NCBI GenBank assembly: GCA_964473865.1
Contig: CAYYQN010000002.1
Location: 1 to 64,000 of the forward strand
DNA length: 64,000 nt
Reading direction: 5' to 3'
Origin: CAIMUX01 sp964473865
GTDB taxonomy: Bacteria > Eisenbacteria > RBG-16-71-46 > CAIMUX01
Under the pieces are notes generated by a model. That model was not told where the DNA came from and made no database searches. It saw only the letters and a program-made list of their open reading frames with translations. Every line of letters starts with the position of its first letter. The first letter of the stretch is position 1. This document shows, piece by piece, positions 62,496 to 64,000 of the stretch. A program made the position numbers and the translations under genes.

Positions 62496-63098
62496 TTGAG
62501 ATCACTGGAAGAAGAAGCAGGTCTGCTCGAAAGTGCGCAGAACGGAGATCGCGAGGCGTTCTGGGAGTTGGCCGCGCCAAGTGTGGACGCCATCTACCGG
62601 TTGGCCCATCGGCTCGTACGCAGCGATGAGGACGCCGAGGATGTGGTCCAGGAGGCCTACTTGCAGGCCCTGAAAGCGATCAAGGAGTTCCGCGGCCAGA
62701 GCCGGTTTACCACCTGGATTCACCGGATCGCGGTGAACCAGGCGCTGATGAAGCTCCGCAAGAGAAGGAACGACGTGTTCCCGATTGATTCGGTGGAGAC
62801 CGGAGAGACCGGCTACCCGCTCAGTCTTCTGGACTGGTCCGAGTCGGCCTTGGACGAGGTGGTCCGCCGAGAGGCGATCGGCATCCTGGAAACTGCAATC
62901 GAGGAGCTGCCTATCGACCTCAAAACAGTGGTGGTACTGCGGGACGTCAACGGCCTTTCCAACGAAGAGGCGGCGCAGGCTCTCGAGCTACCCATCGGTG
63001 CCGTCAAGTGGAGGCTCCACCGGGCACGGACGCTTCTCCGAGACCGTCTGGCGGGCTACTTTCGCGAACGGCAGGGTGCAAAGAGGGTTGGCCGATGA
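62496..63098 (+). CDS. ECF-type RNA polymerase sigma factor
   Basis: The 200-residue sigma-70 family factor has only regions 2 and 4. Region 2 runs about 10-90 (AYRLVRSDEDAEDVVQEAYLQALKAI-like core and TTWIHRIAVNQALMKLRKRR); region 4 spans about 130-190 (LPIDLKTVVVLRDVNGLSNEEAAQALELPIGAVKWRLHRARTLLRD). TTG 62496 is taken as the start because GGAGG ends five bases upstream, whereas GTG 62490 overlaps that SD. TAGACT (62469-62474) upstream could be a -10 element. The stop overlaps the anti-sigma start (ATGA). Confidence 0.93.
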   Translation: MRSLEEEAGLLESAQNGDREAFWELAAPSVDAIYRLAHRLVRSDEDAEDVVQEAYLQALKAIKEFRGQSRFTTWIHRIAVNQALMKLRKRRNDVFPIDSVETGETGYPLSLLDWSESALDEVVRREAIGILETAIEELPIDLKTVVVLRDVNGLSNEEAAQALELPIGAVKWRLHRARTLLRDRLAGYFRERQGAKRVGR

Positions 63099-63337
63099 GC
63101 ATGAGCAACCAGGACCTCTGCGAGCAACTATATCGCCATCTCTCCGAGTTTCTTGATCGCGAGATGACCAGTGAGCTGCGGGAGCGCTTTGAAGCCCACC
63201 TCAATGAGTGCATCTCGTGTCGCAGCTTGTGCCGCACCATGGAGGGGACCGTGGGGATGGTCCACGACCTCTCATCCGTCGAAGTCCCCTGCGACTGTCT
63301 GGCGCGGCTGCGAAGTCGGGTGCTGGGTGGGTCGTAG
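63095..63337 (+). CDS. Zinc-finger (zf-HC2/ZAS) anti-sigma factor
   Basis: The 80-residue protein is cotranslated with the sigma factor. The HLNECISC motif (H35, C39, C42; H-x3-C-x2-C) is the zinc-binding anti-sigma domain signature. There is no membrane helix, so it would act in the cytoplasm and may sense redox or zinc status as ChrR or RsrA relatives do. Start ATG 63095 overlaps the sigma stop; an AGAGGG lies upstream. It is shorter than typical anti-sigma factors and carries two extra cysteines near the C-terminus (CDC). Confidence 0.85.
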   Translation: MSMSNQDLCEQLYRHLSEFLDREMTSELRERFEAHLNECISCRSLCRTMEGTVGMVHDLSSVEVPCDCLARLRSRVLGGS

Positions 63338-63351
63338 CCGGGGGCTCAGTC

Positions 63352-64000
63352 TTGACGGCGACCGACCCGGACCCTGAGCCGGCTTCGAGGCGAGGGCCGG
63401 ACCTGGTGACGGCCGGCCAACGCAGACCATCCGATCCGTTGAGGCCCGGCGTCCCGGTGTTGTTCGCCGGCACCACGTTTGCCCTTGGCGGCGCCGAACG
63501 GGTGTTCTCCCATCTTGTCCGCGGCCTCTCGGGCCCGCCATTTCGCCCGGACGTCCTGGCGCTGAGGACCCCGGGACCGATCGGAGAGGAGCTTCGCGCG
63601 GCCGGGATTCCGGTCTTCTCCGGCCTCACCGGCTCGGCCCGGTTCGATCCGCTGCTCATTCCGCGCCTCCATCGCTTCCTGTCCCGGCGCGGATACCGGG
63701 CGATCTACTTCCTCGATCATGCGCATGCCGTCTTTCACGGTGTGCTCGGCTCCCGCGGAACCGGAGTTCGTGTCCGGGTCATGCCGGTACATACCACCGG
63801 CCAGTGGGGAGGGCAGCCGAGCCTGAAACGGCCCATCCGGCTGGTGCGCCCCGGCCTCGACCGGATCATCGCCATCGCCGAAGCGCAGCGCGACTACCTG
63901 ATCCGGGAGGAGGGGGTGCCCGCGGCCCAGCTGACCGTGATCCCCAACGGAGTGCCTCTGGAGCAACCGGATCCGGCGACGCGGCGCGCGCGCCGCACCG
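63352..64000 (+). CDS. Glycosyltransferase, GT4 type (3' end beyond window)
   Basis: A frame open from just after the anti-sigma stop to the window edge encodes an N-terminal GT-B fold. LFAGTTFALGGAERVFSHLVRGL contains the GGAERV motif of family 4 glycosyltransferases, RGYRAIYFLDHAHAVFHG forms the next strand, and IIAIAEAQRDYLI with VIPNGVPLE matches the linker before the nucleotide-sugar domain. It would add a sugar to an envelope polysaccharide or lipid. The start is uncertain (TTG 63352, or GTG at 63406 or 63457); the conserved part begins at 63457. It probably belongs to the sigma factor operon. Confidence 0.8.
   Translation, partial: MTATDPDPEPASRRGPDLVTAGQRRPSDPLRPGVPVLFAGTTFALGGAERVFSHLVRGLSGPPFRPDVLALRTPGPIGEELRAAGIPVFSGLTGSARFDPLLIPRLHRFLSRRGYRAIYFLDHAHAVFHGVLGSRGTGVRVRVMPVHTTGQWGGQPSLKRPIRLVRPGLDRIIAIAEAQRDYLIREEGVPAAQLTVIPNGVPLEQPDPATRRARRT

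Noticed and set aside
1..64000. tRNA, rRNA, insertion sequences or prophage
   Set aside because: No T-loop/acceptor pattern, transposase, integrase or terminal repeats were recognised by eye; a covariance-model search would be needed to be certain about small RNAs.

Overview
The window is high-GC, densely packed DNA from a Gram-negative (diderm) bacterium. Outer-membrane character is explicit: two PorV/PorQ-type barrels, an OmpA domain, TolB, Pal, CpoB and several lipoproteins. A C-terminal FlgD-like Ig domain on a giant secreted protein, together with PorV-type barrels, is typical of the FCB group and related uncultured phyla (for example Eiseniibacteriota or Krumholzibacteriota). That placement is an inference from gene content, not from a marker-gene tree. 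No rRNA, tRNA, CRISPR array, insertion sequence, integrase or phage gene was seen, so this looks like ordinary chromosome.

Layout. Bases 1-15344: the 3' part (over 5100 residues) of one giant secreted Ig-like repeat protein with a von Willebrand A domain, calcium-loop motifs and a FlgD-like C-terminus, followed by a PorV-barrel/TSP3/OmpA fusion. 17447-19593: groES-groEL and a strong terminator. 19669-23019: DUF4342 protein and APH-type kinase, an exported isochorismatase-like hydrolase, and hflX with a proline-rich leader ORF. 23129-25328 (minus): RluA-type pseudouridine synthase and a YhiN/HI0933 flavoprotein. 25514-28975: vitamin B6 block, MocR/PdxR regulator, pdxS, pdxT. 29091-33827: second PorV protein, mutY, a DUF4398-like lipoprotein, an L,D-transpeptidase and its catalytically degenerate paralogue. 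33817-36485 (minus): nfnB and nfnA. 36710-40696: chorismate mutase-prephenate dehydrogenase and a NMT1/SsuABC-type ABC transporter. 40781-47101: ispH (minus), era, an EamA transporter, a GlcD-type flavoprotein, a Gfo/Idh/MocA oxidoreductase (minus). 47286-53722: ABC-class ATPase, two TonB/TolA-like proteins, tolB, pal, cpoB, mostly translationally coupled. 54313-57905 (minus): large PAS/GAF histidine kinase and NarL-type response regulator. 58170-62238 (minus): tyrosine degradation operon hppD-fah-hmgA-flavin reductase. 62496-64000: ECF sigma factor, zinc-finger anti-sigma factor and the start of a glycosyltransferase.

Genes that work together: pdxR-pdxS-pdxT make and control PLP; hppD, hmgA and fah take 4-hydroxyphenylpyruvate to fumarate and acetoacetate with two O2-dependent steps; TonB/TolA-like proteins with TolB, Pal and CpoB form an envelope-constriction system whose TolQ/TolR motor genes are not in the window; NfnAB would link NADH, NADPH and ferredoxin.

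The most unusual points are the giant protein next to a PorV-OmpA fusion; a 16-residue proline-rich leader overlapping hflX; the active/inactive L,D-transpeptidase pair; duplicated TolA/TonB genes behind an ABC-class ATPase without tolQR; an operator-like motif array in front of pdxR; a 53-codon basic repeat ORF ending in a terminator hairpin; and several CCGG-rich minisatellites beside or inside genes. Start codons are often GTG or TTG, chosen here by Shine-Dalgarno (SD) position.
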